Made by a program: the position numbers and the translations under genes
Shown: in pieces, positions 30,996-45,300 of the stretch
Layout of the letters: every line of letters starts with the position of its first letter
Position numbering within the stretch: the stretch's first letter is position 1
The notes under the pieces: generated by a model
Seen by the model: the letters and a program-made list of their open reading frames with translations, nothing else
The model's database searches: none
Told to the model about the DNA's origin: nothing
Source: Owenia fusiformis
Lineage: Eukaryota; Annelida; Polychaeta; Sabellida; Oweniidae
Direction: 5' to 3'
Assembly (NCBI GenBank): GCA_903813345.2
Contig: CAIIXF020000005.1
Location: forward strand, 36,399,375 to 36,463,374
DNA length: 64,000 nt

Positions 30996-33900
30996 ATGTC
31001 TACTGTAGTCATAGATGGTGTAGCTTATACTACAAGTTTTGATCATGCTGATGCAAATCGCCAGATGAAAACTTATGATGAGATGAGAAATGATGATGTC
31101 ATCATTTGTTCTTATCCTCGCTCAGGTGAGATCTGAATAATATGACAAAGGGTCACATATTAGTCAATGTTATGCACTCGTTCATGATACTATTGCTAAG
31201 TATGAAAGCCATGTGTCAACTTTATGATCAATAATATCCCTTGAAATAAACACCCACTGCCTTGGGAAAGCTGTTTTCCCTCTTAAGAAAGGCCCATGGG
31301 CGTTTACTTTGAGTTCTTTAAAATAAATGCCCTGTGCAAAATTAATGCCCAGTGGGCTTATTTGCGACAACCTCTGGTATATCTTATACTCAACTGGGCA
31401 TGTGAATATCTGGAAGGAGAGAACATTATTGGTCAACACATTCTCATACAAGTTCTCTTAAAATGTGTATGAGACAGTATGACATTATACTTTTCTTGTG
31501 ATTGAAATTATGTAAATGTGTAGCCAGGATCTAAAAAATAGGTGATGCAAATGAATAGGTGAGGCAAAAATTAAACAGGTGAGGCAAACAAATAGGTGAG
31601 GCAAATGTAAATAGGTGAGCCAAATGTAAATAGGTGAGCCAAATGTAAATAGGTGAGCCAAATGTAAATAGGTGAGGCAAAGGTAAATAGGTGAGGCAAA
31701 TGTAAATGTAAATGAGTGAGGCAAATGTGTACAGGTGAGGCAAATGAATAGATGAGGTTAATGAAAAGGTGTGGTAAAATTAAGTAAAGGCAGTAATACT
31801 ACCATCAGAATTTATTTTCATGGTTTCAATTGAAAAATGTGGTATAACTTCTTAGTAAAAGGAGGAGGGAAAGTATCGCAACAGATTTCGGACAGTCATA
31901 TGTTAGATTTTGGCTATTTTTTGAGGATTTAAACAGGTGCATATATTAGGCCAATGCATTATCTCCAGTAAAAGCACTCATAGAGATGAAAAATAATTTC
32001 GACTATGAAACAGGGGAGACGCAAACAACCCACCCACATGTTTTTGCTGAAATGTTGTCCTGATTTTCAACCCCCTTTTTCAATTTTTTTTCAATTTTTG
32101 TTGCATCAATATGTTGCGTTTTTAGGCACGGTTAACACCTTTAATTTCCCATGTTATTTTCCCATAGGGAAAACTCATGCAATCCATTGCTTTCAGCTAA
32201 TTTTGGTCACCCATAATGGATATCTTTAAAACCCCATTGGTTTGTGTCAGAATATTCCTAGTACAGCTGTTATTGGTAATACAGGTACTCACTGGACCAT
32301 AACCCTGGTGGATCTGGTGATGCGGGAGGGAGATACGGAGGCTGCCGATAAAATTCCAATCAACTTGAGAAGTCAGTGGATGCATATATCTCGGAAAGGT
32401 AAGCAGAGTTGTATTTGCGAGAAATGGAATGATTATCAAAGAATGGCAATAAATGCCAAATGAACATCGTGGTAAGCCACCCCCACTCCATCTCTATCCT
32501 TCTGGAGATGCAACGGAGAGAGATGCTATGAGTATCAGAATGCCAAATGAAGGAAAATCCAGATTCTTGCTAAAATTCTTCTCATCGGCTTGTAATATAA
32601 TATATCGTACCATCCTTTACCAGAATACAACATATAAATATGGTGTTTTACAGAATAATGAATGGCCAATGAAAGTTCATTTTTGTTTGAAGTATGGGCA
32701 GGAGAGGTTTCTATGCCAGCAGAGGATATCCATCCAATGAGAGAAGCGGAAATGTTGCCATCACCAAGGTTACTCTGTAGTAATCTTTCTTATGATGTAA
32801 TGCCAGAATCTGTCCAACAGGGCATATGCAAGGTAAAAGCTCACATGACAGGTGCTGAAGTGAATATTGCTAGAGATTAAAATATGTGTGACAGTGTCCC
32901 GTCTTGGATTTCCAAGGTATGATGTTTTCATTTTTTCATATGATTGAAAATCAAACTGGGAAACGAGTGTGACAGTGTCCTTGGGAATTCACAACTTGAA
33001 TGTATAACAGGGAACCAATATGTCAGTTAAGTCATCTGTATAACAGGATACATGGAAAGTGAACTATTTTAAATGTGCATGAATCCCTATTAATTTTCAC
33101 TACATATCAACAAAAAATCGATGATTTACATATGCACATGTGTAGCAGGGACGGCATGTCAGGAAACTGTCTCACCAAAATTCAAAATATACACGATTGA
33201 GAGATATGTGGCAGAATTGGAAAAGGTAAAAATGAATCGTTGTGTGTCTCATTAAAGGTCATTCTGGTCCTGAGAAACCCAAAGGCTGTATTTAATAGCA
33301 GATACAAGTTTGATGCATTGATTCCAGAGAAGTTTCGAGATGGTCAGACATTAGATGGACATCTTGATAATCAACTGACAGAGGCACAGGATAAAAGTAA
33401 GACAATATTTTGGTACACTACATGTAGGGAAATACCCAAATGGTGTTATTATGGAATGTACCACAAACCATTCGACCTTTGATCTACACTGAGGGAAATG
33501 AATTCCTAGGAATTCAGTGAATATTATATTTTGAGAATTTTAACTGGAATTTCGCAGCCATTATATTTCACAAACTTTCCAAACTCCAGAAAAGCGCAAA
33601 ATGTAGTATCATGCGAAAATTACCAGGAGTACAGTATACAATATTTACCATTTGATTTGGGGTTTTAACATTTGGTAAAAATACAAGTTAATAACCATAT
33701 GTTAAGAAATGTTGTGATTTATTTATCCGTAGTGTCCTATGGAACATGGTTTAACCACGTCAGTGGATGGTGGCAGAACAGAGGCAATCTGAAAGGAAAC
33801 ATCCACTTTATAAAGTTTGAAGGCATGATAGAGGTAATAAAGGTTGGAGATGGACAGCATGTTTTAATTACTCAGATGCGAGTAGGTAGTTACCAGTTTC

Positions 33901-35466
33901 GCCACCAGGTGGCTGATTCTGGGGAAATAACATGGCAGGGTATAACAAAGTTCCCTTAAACTTGAATATTCATCAGTTTTAGTGGTTCACTTTTCATATT
34001 ACCCTTATGTATCTGATAGTTATACAAATTAAAATATGTCCAGTAAAGGAAAATGTTATCTGCCCAACACAAGAAAAGATATTTCACTTTTTGTGATTTT
34101 ACAACATGGGGTCTATGGGGAATCTCCCCGACCTAGAAGTCACATTTTCAAAGAAAATTAAATTTTCAAAGTTGATAAACTCTTTTTAAAACCACATTTT
34201 GGATGTAATTTTACATGTAGATTCCAAATATGACATCAGTTTGAATTTTTAATGACGTAAATCAAGATTATTTCTACTCGCACCTAGTCTATTGATGAGG
34301 CATTTTGACTCAGGCTCAAAATCCTTTGTTACAAGTTTATTTTGTTAAAATCCTTTGTAACTAAGCAATTTAACTTTGCTGTTTAACAGGCACCAAAGAC
34401 TGTGCTATATTTCATTAAAAAATTAGTTTAAAAAAATATGTGTTTCTTCAGACCATGGTCTTAGAATGTGGGGTTCATCCTTTACACATTGCAGGGCTTA
34501 CTGATTTCAAAATAGTGCAAATAATACTAAATGCATCTGGATTAATATTTAAAACCTGGCTTTCTGTGATTCAAATTAAGAAAGCCTCTTTACACAATTG
34601 ACTTGTTTTAAATTCAGAACATGACAAAAGTGGTGACAGAGCTTGCTCAGTTTCTCAACAAAGACCTGTCACATGAAACTATCAATGCAGTTACTGAATA
34701 CCTGCAATATGGTAACATGAAGAAAAATCCCAAGATCGGTAGAGCATTTGAGAAACTTGCTATATATAAAGATGCGGACACTGACAGAAAGCAGACATTT
34801 CAAGCTTCACACATGCGGAAAGGTATCTTTGTTTATCTTATTATGTCTTTTGGCATCAGATTCGCTCTTATATTTGGGGTCGATATATGGATCTCATCTT
34901 TGTCCATCCATCCTTTATGGTGTTATTAAGTGCATGTTATTATATCAACTTGATGAATTTCAATTGAAATGACACTGGAAAGCAATTTACTACTACTGCA
35001 CAGCTATCCTAGCTTTAGATTGGATAGTTCAGTTCATTCGTCAGGAGGATCTGAGGGTCCAGGGTTCCACCTCCGCATGGGGAGTCAAAGCACTCTATCA
35101 TGCCTGTATCTGCCTTGTTAAACAATGTTGATACACAAGATTCAGATATTTATTATTTTTTGAAAAACATACATTCACTGAAAGGAGGAATGAAAGTGTC
35201 GCAACAGATTTCAGACAGTCATATGTTGGATTTTGGCATATGACTGCCAGAAATCTGTTGTGATACTTTCCCTCCTCCTTTGAGACTTGACACCCATCTC
35301 CCCACAAAGTGTACCACTTTGAATGCTTTACTGATATATTTCTCTCCTTTTTACAGGTGCCATTGACGACTGGAAAAATAATCTGACTGTTGCCCAAAGT
35401 GAGAGAATTGATGAGTATCTCGGTCCGAGATTAGAGAAAATTGGTTTGAAATTCAAATATGAATAG
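30996..35466 (+). CDS. Cytosolic sulfotransferase (SULT family), atypical active site
   Basis: Seven exons: 30996-31125, 32285-32398, about 32702-32832 (the acceptor could instead be at 32693), 33258-33396, 33733-33833, 34618-34822 and 35357-35466. All introns are GT-AG and phases are consistent; the product is about 309 aa, a normal SULT length. The PAPS 5'-phosphosulfate loop is YPRSGTHW. The 3'-phosphate site is [15 protein letters not shown]. The conserved WFNHVSGWW block and C-terminal [13 protein letters not shown] also fit. SULTs move a sulfonate from PAPS to hydroxyl or amine groups of small molecules. Two departures stand out. The usual K-T-H-L-P active-site motif reads CSNLS, so the catalytic His is Asn and the preceding Lys is Cys. 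The second Gly of the C-terminal GxxGxxK is Asp. It may be catalytically weak, inactive or re-purposed. Confidence 0.92.
31555..31750. repeat. 19-bp minisatellite in sulfotransferase intron 1
   Basis: About ten units of AGGTGAGGCAAATGTAAAT and close variants. The central units repeat exactly every 19 bp with AGGTGAGCC. Open frames on the minus strand here are by-products. Confidence 0.9.
31858..31914 (+). repeat. Single arm of the 35181-35281 hairpin element
   Basis: AAAGGAGGAGGGAAAGTATC and the following GCAACAGATTTC.GACAGTCATATG match one arm of the palindromic element in the last intron of the same gene. Confidence 0.7.
35181..35281. mobile_element. 101-bp palindromic (hairpin) element
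   Basis: The arms 35181-35225 and 35237-35281 are nearly perfect inverted copies (AAAGGAGGA.GGAAAGT.TC through CAGTCATATG) around an 11-bp loop. It lies in the last sulfotransferase intron. No clear target duplication was found. Confidence 0.75.
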
Positions 35467-35690
35467 ACATAAAATATTGGACAAGAATATTGAGTTTAAA
35501 ATAATGAACAAATATTTCAAGAATTTCATTCATTCATTTGAGGTGAAGATCTGTACATGTTTCAAATTTGACATTCCATGAAGCTCAATTTTCCATAATA
35601 GGCGAACAATTTATAAGAAGCTTTTATATTTGCAGCAAAGGTTATAGTCAACTATCAAAGTATATGTTTTTGTTTAATTTTTGGGGTATA

Positions 35691-35832
35691 CAGTAAAACC
35701 TGTCTTAGTGTACACCTCTCTCTCGTGAAAACCCTTTCTCCGCACATACTCTACTGACTTCTGTAAAAACTACCCTTTCTGTAGATAACACAAAAACAAA
35801 TGTTCAGTATACACGTTTAACAGGTTTTACTG
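35691..35832. mobile_element. pogo/Tigger-like MITE, 142 bp
   Basis: CAGTAAAACCTG at the left end and CAGGTTTTACTG at the right end, flanked by TA on both sides. It is intergenic, between the convergent sulfotransferase and COPG genes. Confidence 0.82.
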
Positions 35833-36235
35833 TATAAGGATCGCAGTTATTAAAAGCCGATTCATTTTAAATATGTACTTTATAAAACTTTCCCAACCCA
35901 GGAGTTATCACACAAGTATGATATAGTTTACTTCTTGCTTTTATTTCCAATACAATTTCCCATAAATTCTATATTCAGGAAGCGTAAATACAATTTACAC
36001 GTCATTCCTTTTACTCTGATTAATGATGACAAATAAAAGAAGCATTAGTTCACAACTGCCATACATAGTTGCATTTTCTGTAAACTACAGACTCAAATAT
36101 GAAATTATTACCAAACTCAAATATTTCCATACAAATGAGTATGTTAACATGATAAATATTGTAAAATAATTGTGTTGAATATGTCCCACATATTTCTTCA
36201 ATTATATTTTTAATATATTATTCAGTGTCCATATG

Positions 36236-36303
36236 CAGTAAAACCTATATTGTCAGATACCACTGTGACAATGGTTTTCAAGTGTACAACACAGGTTTTA
36301 CTG
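36236..36303. mobile_element. pogo/Tigger-like MITE, 68 bp
   Basis: CAGTAAAACCT at the left and ACAGGTTTTACTG at the right. The right flank is TA and the left is TG, probably a mutated TA. It lies about 80 bp downstream of the COPG stop codon, likely in its 3' UTR. Confidence 0.75.
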
Positions 36304-36383
36304 TAGTGCTACATTCTACGAAACTCAATTCTGAGTGCAGTCAGAGTTCAACATTGCCTAAAGTTAGTGTCTTTATCAAAAAT

Positions 36384-39300
36384 TTAACCGACAGCTGAAG
36401 CTATAACTTCAGAAGCATGTGGATCTGTGCTCCTAACTGTAATTTGCATTGTAACTCCGTCACCCATTGCTAGTTTTGCGCGTGCCAAGATGTCGTGTCC
36501 TCCACGGTACACCCCAGCAAGGTAGAGTGTATGAGAACTCTTACCCTCGGGAACTTTATCTGACCTTTCACACGGCTGCATGCCCAGGTAATCTTTGATA
36601 TTTTTAATGGCCTCTGAAATGAGAATATAGAGACATTGAAAACTACCCTGTGTGTCAGAGTCTTGTAAATTACACTCTGATTCTGTAACCCTACAGTTTT
36701 GATGCCGATAAGATTTATTTAAACAAGACATTAACATGCAAAATATCACCACCTACCATTTGTGGCAGATACCGACTGCAAAACAACAGCCTTCAAGTCA
36801 GCATTTTGATCAATGCTATTTCATAAAATTTCTCAAAAAGTATTGAAATTTTGCGCAAAGTCTTAAGATTCTTTTTCACAATATTTAGGCCTGACTATAA
36901 ACTTGACTTAAGTATGGCTTATGCTATGTTCATTTGTTATTTTGATTTTTGAAAATTTTACCTTTAAGAGTACTTACCATCTAAAGATTTCATATTAGAC
37001 AGAGCATATGTGTCTTCAAGCTCATTCTCTGGTCCAATCTCATCCCATGATGCACCAAAGTTTGGCTTCATGACCTTCTGAACATGATCCCCTACAGCAA
37101 TCTCCAGATCTTCAAGGACGTATTCATCCTCATATCCCTCATCATCTGGTTCACCAGTGTTTGGATCGCAGTCCTTCACCACAAACTTCATTGTACATGT
37201 GAATGTGCCAGTTACTGCAATACAAATGCGTCACTAATAATAAATTCAAATTGGGTATATTTGGTGACAGGTCATCAATTTGAACTTCATAAAACTCTAT
37301 AATATCTCATTAACAGATCTACCCAAAAAGGATTTTAAATTTTCAGATTAACTCATCAAATTAAATAGCTGCGAATATCCACAAATGATTAAAAATTGAA
37401 CAAGTTAAAGTAACAGTTTTATTCTAATTTCAATCTCTTGCTTTTTGTCTATACAATTTTGCATGAGAGATAGTGCCAAGTTTATACATTTTGATGATAT
37501 ACACATGCAGTAAAGAAGAGAACATCAAAATATGCTTTCCCAGTTTTTAAATTTAATTTTTATTAGATATACCATCAACTCATATTTTGTCAGAATCTCT
37601 AAATGTGAACATGTTTCAAAATGAAGATTTCTAGCTGGCCATGTTAGTAATCACTTTAAACATCTTTTACTGTATATATTCATGAATCTCCTGTATATTT
37701 AAAAGAGAAACATGGCCAAGCGCTTGATTTGCAAACATGCAATGAATTGAGTGACACCCAATTATAAAACTTCTTAACTTTACCTTGTGAAGGTTCTTCA
37801 GGCAATTGCAACAGCGTGTATGTAGTACTAGTCACATTGTAGGCAAGCTTAGGAGTGGGGATGTACTTCAGCACCTCAAAACCATCATTCGTCTCAACTT
37901 GAACAGTAACATCTTCTAGGAATTGATCATTCAGTGTGTTTGTGCAGTCAAACTGAAAATGAAGATGATATTTCTTAATATTATACATTGGGAGTAACAT
38001 ATGAGCCAGGCCACAGGAAAAGGGGTCTTATCACAGATTTTTTCAATATATACAAAGAGACCTTTCAAATGAGCCATGGCTTGTGTCTTAACAATTTTTC
38101 CTTGCATACATAAACCAATAAGTCGGATTTGAATTTAGCATATTTTTCTCTTAATCTTGGGCACATTTTTGGCTCTGTAGCACAATTTCAATTTTGAAAA
38201 CAAATAAGCATGAATTCAGAGTGAATGTGGCCTTCAATCTAACTTCAAACTACATGTTAACTCTGAAAATCTGAAGTACCTGTAGAACAATGTGGTTAGC
38301 AAAGGTGTGCTTAATACATTGAACGGCATATTCTGTCTCAGCTTCAGTAAGCTCAACGGGTAAGCTCGATGATTTGAACAGCGGACCAATGGAGGCAAAT
38401 TCAGGTATACTTGAAAGCTGTTCAGCGTAGACATCTTGTCTCGATGCTGCCACCTTTTCTGAAGACTTGGCACCAGAGATTTCTCCAGGAGCTGCAAAAT
38501 AAATAAACAAGTTTTATTACAACTGTTACCCTCTCTTTAAGTGTATGATGTAGATAATCATTAGATTCAAAATTGTATCTTTTAAGAACTGTATCGATAT
38601 CTGACAAGAACACATGAAATTAATAGCGAAGTATCTACATGTGAAAGTTATGTCCACCAATTTTAATAACAGTTTGTATGTTTTCAAGTCTCATTAGACA
38701 ATGTTTATGGCGTCACATTGACTTTTACATGTCCAATATATCATCCACACTCAATTTACTCAACCTACCTAAAATTAGTAAATAAAACAAAAACAGACCA
38801 GACTATTTAGTCTTCCATCAAGCCCCCATGTCTTGCCCCTTCATAGATATACTAAGGTGAAGGGGAAACAAGACTATCAATCATATCTTAGTTGAAAAAG
38901 AGTAGGAGGCTTGATACAAGACTACCTTTGATTTAGTTACACAGAAACTACAATTTTCCCAGACCACCATATTACCATTACCGCTTTGTCCAAAATTCCT
39001 ATAATTATGATTACGGAATATACAAGTATAATTATCTTTTAGTCATTACAAATAAAAACCCTAAGTTTAGTATTGGCCTCCCATACCCACAACATATAGC
39101 TGTACATTTAGTAGTCATGCAACTTTCTCTAGGTTATCCTCATTTATAATAGTCATTTTAAAGTAGATTAACATATAACATATTTCCAACTTTTCTCTGG
39201 TTAATCTTAACCCAATACTCATGAGATATCAAAAAATAAAAGCAGCTCAGAAAGAAGAATACAATCATAAAACCTCTCAATGTAAATTTTTTCAGTCCCA

Positions 39301-42300
39301 ATTTTTTTTTGCTTTCTTATTCATATTATCTGAGTGTTGTGTTGTGAACATTTAAGATGTGAATACTTTAAGCTATAGATGTAATAGGTAGCACGTAGAT
39401 CTATCCTTTGGCTGATTTTTTGATATCCCATTAGTATTTACAAAATATTAGTTGAAAGTGTAGGCTTAGCTTGTGATTAAAATGCCATAATATTTCATCT
39501 TGTTTTGAAACTTCAATGTGGAACTAATAAACCAGTCCTCTTACTTTAATATTATAAGCAATTCATTATTCCACGTGTAACTAAAAATACCTAGATTTCC
39601 AGTCAAAACCTCTATGCTATTTTACACATATTCTGTACTACAGTGTACAACTAGTATTGTTTTACCTACTAAAGCAAAACACATTAGAATGTCATGAAGC
39701 CTTGCCAAAGTCATTATACAATACCAGCATATATATCAAGGCAGATGAAACAGCCCTACATTTAACTAATTTTCTCAAATATGAGAGTAACTCCTTCATT
39801 AGTGACACACCAAAGGATATGATGAAACAATGTTACTGTTAAAGTGCTGGGTGCAGTATGTACAATGAATATGGTATCCAGGTGATTTTGTGTGAAAATC
39901 AAACCATTGATTTTATAAGATACCTACCAACTTCACGCTTAACTGCAATTTCCACAAAAATAAATTCATTAAAGTTATACAAACAGTTATAAACACAGCA
40001 GAGTTTCTTTTAATATCAGAAATAAATGTAGCTTATGGTATGGTATGAAATAAATCATAAAATTTTGAAAACTTGACTCACCAGATGCTTTCTGTTCAGT
40101 GAGAGGTTGCGTAGCGAGTGGCACACTCTTCATGTCAAAAGATGTCTCTGATGGTTCCTGATAGTAGCTATGTAGCGCCCTCTCAAGACCAACAATGGAA
40201 ACTTGTAGACCTGAAAAAGCATTGTCAATAAATAATAATAGTTCTGTTTTGATTCAATAAAAAGGTCCAAATCAAAAATGAAAACCTGTAGTAGAATTTG
40301 TGTATTAGTTCAGAATAGGTAAATAAATATAAAATATCTTACCATTGAGTATGAACGCAGAATTCAGAGCCATCTGATGTTCTTTAAGAATATTCAAATA
40401 AAGTGTGGCCCGATCCCTAACTTCATCATCCATATCTAACTCAGAACGTTCAAGCAGCACAATAATACTCGGAAGGAGATTCTGACAATGTGCACCAAAC
40501 TTAGCGAGTGCCGTCACGGCGGCAGCTCTAACAGCCGCATTCTCTAGGATCACACGATTGTAGATGAAGCGGATGTATTTGGCAGGGTTGAGGGTTCGGG
40601 GTCCCTCACGTCCAAGGAGATGCAAGATTCGGGTGGCCAGAACTGTGTGCTCGCAGTCCTCAATGAATTCACATAGATGAGCCAGACCTATAAAATAAAA
40701 GAACATTTACTTTTAAAATTCAACGTACACTGTATACCCTGTATACAGTTACTTGCTGATAACTAGGCTATAGCATCGAAAACTCCAGAACAAGTTTTAT
40801 TGAAAAATAGTAGAAAAATTAAATTCAAGTTACACGCTCAAAAATGAATTAAATTGGATTTCCCTCTATTCTATTCACTGCACTAAAAACATTCTGATTC
40901 AGAGTTCCCCTTTATCCAATGCTGAGTTTTATAAAATACTCCATGAGATATTACATGCTGTGGATCCCACAAAGTACTATTGCATAAAATGGTAAGACTT
41001 CACTGCTTCCCTACCAGCTTCTTTGGCCTCAGGATTCTCTTCAACAATGGAGATGATAGTATCAACAATTGCTTTCTTGTAATCAAAGCCACCCTCTTCA
41101 CGCAGCATTGACGAGAGGAAGGTCATCATGACCCCGTGTTTCCTTGGGAATTTCATGCACAGTGACCTACAAGTGAAAAGTAACTCTTGATGAAGTTTAG
41201 CTTATCGTATATATATAATAAATAAGCCTAATGTAGAAGATATTTTTATAGAGATTAGGAAAACTGCACCTGGAAAGAAATCACCTGATGTTTATTTTAA
41301 AATTTTGATGTATAATATAATATAGAGTACAACCGATTGTACTTACTTGATAGCTTCAACTACAACTATTTTGAACTCATCAGAGATCTCAGACATAAAA
41401 GAAGAGATTTGCTTCATCAGCCTATCAACACTACTTTCACTTCCTGTCTTTAACAAAGTGGTGATTGCCAATGTTGCGATGCTGCGGTTGACATCAGTGA
41501 TCAAATTCTCAAGGTCAAGGTTGCAAGCTGTAACTGCAGAAGGGTGCTTCATGGCAACCTGTGGAAAAAATAAACAACATTAATATATCTGTTTTAACCC
41601 TCAATTTCCCATTAAAAATAATTCTTATTGGCTATTAATTCTCCATTTCTAATAATTTGCTTTTAGATATTGATAAGTAAGATATTTATTAGTAAGAAAC
41701 AAGCATAACTGTGCAAGTATTCAATTTAAAAGAAAAAGAACAAGCCTATGAATAAGAAATCACTTGCCTTGTTCAATGTCCTAACAGCAGCAAATCTCAG
41801 AGTTGGCTTAGGGGATCCCAAAAAGAGTTGAAGAACTGACACGGCAGGGGCAAGTTCTTTTGTGCCAGTATGCTTCATGTTCACTATAGCATGGGCTGCC
41901 TCGTAAATGACCATCTCACTCTTGTGTCGAAGGCAACTCTCAATGAAGTCAAACATTGGACTGTCACTTCTAAAAACAAATGTTTAAGTTAATGCTAAGT
42001 TCCTATCCTTTTTCCTTTAGCAAAGCATAGTATGCAGTAAGACAGGCTTAAACACGCTTATAATGTGCCGTGTACATGCATTCACTCAGTCATTTCAGTT
42101 GCTAGCACTAAATTCATTTTTTCTGGTTTCTTCTTAATTTCGATGTGCTGAACTTATTTTGTTTTGTCAAATCAATTTAATCAGGATGTAACCAGGCCCA
42201 TAGCCAGGGGGGTTAGTTGGGATTGAGCGAACCCCCCTGGCCAAAAAATCTTTCAAAATCATGCAGTTTTTCACCATTCTGAGCACTTTTTAAGTGATTT

Positions 42301-45300
42301 TGGCCATTTTTGGACCAAAATTGTCACAAGTGAACCTGAAATTTTTCAAAAATTGAGCCCCCGTTGGCGAATCCTGGCTACGGGCCTGGTTATCCACAGC
42401 TCTACTTGTTAATATCATTCCTTTATCAAATATTAGGACTTAGTCAAAAAAGTCCAGACCCTATACAAATGAACAGAGTCCTTACCCAGCATCATCCTCT
42501 TCCAGAAGCTTACATGCTATACGGATAAGCAGGCAATAAGCGTAAGGCGACTTCAGAGAATGACGTGTAAACTTGCTGACAAGTTTTGTTACAGCCAACT
42601 TGTCGTTTTTCCTTATATGGTAAAGCAGACCAAGGGCGTGGTATTGTACCATAATATCTGAGCTGCTTACTGCTTCCTGGGCCTCGTTCACCCAGCGCTT
42701 GATGACGTCATGACTCGTCTTCATCAAATGCTGTAATAATATTGTATTTGTGTCAAATAATTAATTTTCAGTGAAATATGATTGATTCAAAAACTCTGTA
42801 AATGCAAATGAGACATAATGGCATTGCAGTTACACAAGAAAATATTACGATCCCTAGAATATTTTTATGAATTTGCAAGGTTAATTTAAAAATCAGAGAA
42901 ACAATGAAGTCTGAGGAGTTGATTTATCTATATGATGTACAATATCACACTAATAATGGACGTACCAATGATGAGGTCAGGGCAGCACTGGATACAGATG
43001 CATTTTTATCAACAATGGCTTGTTTCATGTATCTCTCAATGCTCTGCAGCATAGTAGTGTCTGTAATCTTTGTCAACGCACGGATGGCTGGCCCACGGAA
43101 CTGGTCTTCCTTCCCGGTCATGTCCTTTGTCAAACTATATACAAACATAACATAAACATAACACACACCAAAAATTCCTGATGTGATTTTTTTCTGCAAA
43201 TCACATATATAAACATAACACACACAGAAACTGACTGAATGTTATCTTACTGTAAGTCAGGCAAAAAATATTAAATCAGAAATCTAATAAATTTTCTCGC
43301 TCATCTATTCTATTTTGTAACATTCTCTAGTGCAATTTTACTCCTGTGCAAAATCGTACCTGCTGGTCACGATGATGACATCATCAGATATAGTGGCCAT
43401 TTCTTTGATAACCATGTAGCACATTCTACGAAGCGTTGTCTGAAAACACATTGCATTGTATCAAATACATATTCACTTCAGAAAAACATTAATGTTTCCA
43501 TTTTTATACAGACGAAGTTATTTCAGAATATCTGAAAACATTGGCTGAAAGGAATGAAAACAACAGAAAAAACTATTGGAAATGTTCATCTGGATAGTAA
43601 TGATATGAATTGATAAGATTTGCTTGATTTATCCCTTTTTGAAACTTACTTGTAACATTTCGATGGACTATGTCCATCTTCATCAGGCACTGTTTTGACT
43701 ACTGTTTAGCCTGATGAAGATGAACGTAACCCATAGAAACGTTGCAAGTAAGTTTCAAAATTGGATAAGTCAAGCAGATTGTAATCAATTCACAACAGAA
43801 AAAACTATCGGAAATTATAATTTTAACATTGAAACAGTTGCAAAACTCCTCCAAGTGGGTTTCTAAAAAAACTGACCAGAGAAAATTGCTTGCTGCTAAC
43901 GAAACACCAATGGAGTTGTTGTACCTTTACTTCTCAATCAAGACAACTGTATAGTGAACCTGTACATGTGAAATTTTCTGTTGGATTACTTACATCTTTT
44001 GACTGGAACAATTTTGTCATGGCAAAAAATGTCTCAGTGGCTTCTGTTGTTCCAATGTGCTCTCCCTGAAAACAACAATAAAGAAAATAATTCAAATGAT
44101 GTTTCAAAATCAAAATAATCGAAAACGTATGAATGAGAGTATTATGAACCATAACAATGTCTGCATTCAGTAATAATTGATGTAAAAATGAAGTTAATGC
44201 TTACAGTTAAAAACTGAATTTTTTAATGCATTAATTATTGTTGTTTATCACTATTATTACATTAAATCCATAAATTCTTTTGTAATTACTGACCTGGTTT
44301 AGGAGGTACAATATCTTGGTGAGGATGTGACAACATTTCCTTGGGTTTATAGGGGTGTCATTGAAGGTCCTTGCCTCCTGAAGAACACTGGTCTTCTCCA
44401 AGTTGAAGAATGGATTACCTCCAGCTAAAATGCAAAGATTTAACGTAGAAATATAGCAAAATATTTGAAAACAGGCCTTACATGTAAGTATATCTGAAAG
44501 GGAGGTTATTTTTATTTCCATAACAGTCTGGGAAATTGATTGAATATTGTTCATGTGCGTAATCTAGACCAGTCTTAAATTTTCCTAGTTTGTTACATTC
44601 TTTCACATCTGAATTTTTCAACAGACAATCAACAAATGCCACTTATAAGGTAATTGCTAGGTATAAACAGGCGTGATATGTTTTGATAGTTTGAGTCCAA
44701 CATGGAACAATAGGAGATATGAGTTGCCATTCTTGTTATTTAGTATTCCCAGGACTATTGTAAAATTTCATTCTATTTGCATTTCAAACTGTTTAAAGGT
44801 CAGGGTGCATGTTCAGAATTTTGCTGCAACCCTCAATAGGGTCACATGTTGATCACTCCTTCATTTTTGTTGAAGTTACACTGAAACACAAACTCCATGA
44901 AACGAAATCACTAGAAAAAAACATGGTACACATCGCGCGCATGCACACTAAAGTTTAAACCAATCAGATTATTTGATTATTTTGCGCACATGAATTATTT
45001 GCATCTGAGCACTTTACTTACCATAAAAGCTAACCACAATAAACAAACCTGGTGGAGATTACCCTTACTTCATTTTAGTGAAATTTCAGCTCAAACTTGT
45101 GACAAATGTTTATGCATACGCTGGTATGAAGCCTTGGAGACACCATGGGCTTTCAACTCTAAATTGAAAGCCCATGGAGACACTCAGTTTGGTAAATATG
45201 ATTTACGGTGTATACTTTTCTGCAGTTTATGGGAGTTTGGGACATTAAATGTTAAAATTCAACAAAACATGCTGATTATACGACTTATCAATTAATTCGT

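Noticed and set aside
32453-32740. Open frame between sulfotransferase exons 2 and 3
   Set aside because: It is out of phase with the gene and has no SULT similarity; it overlaps the intron and the start of exon 3 in another frame.
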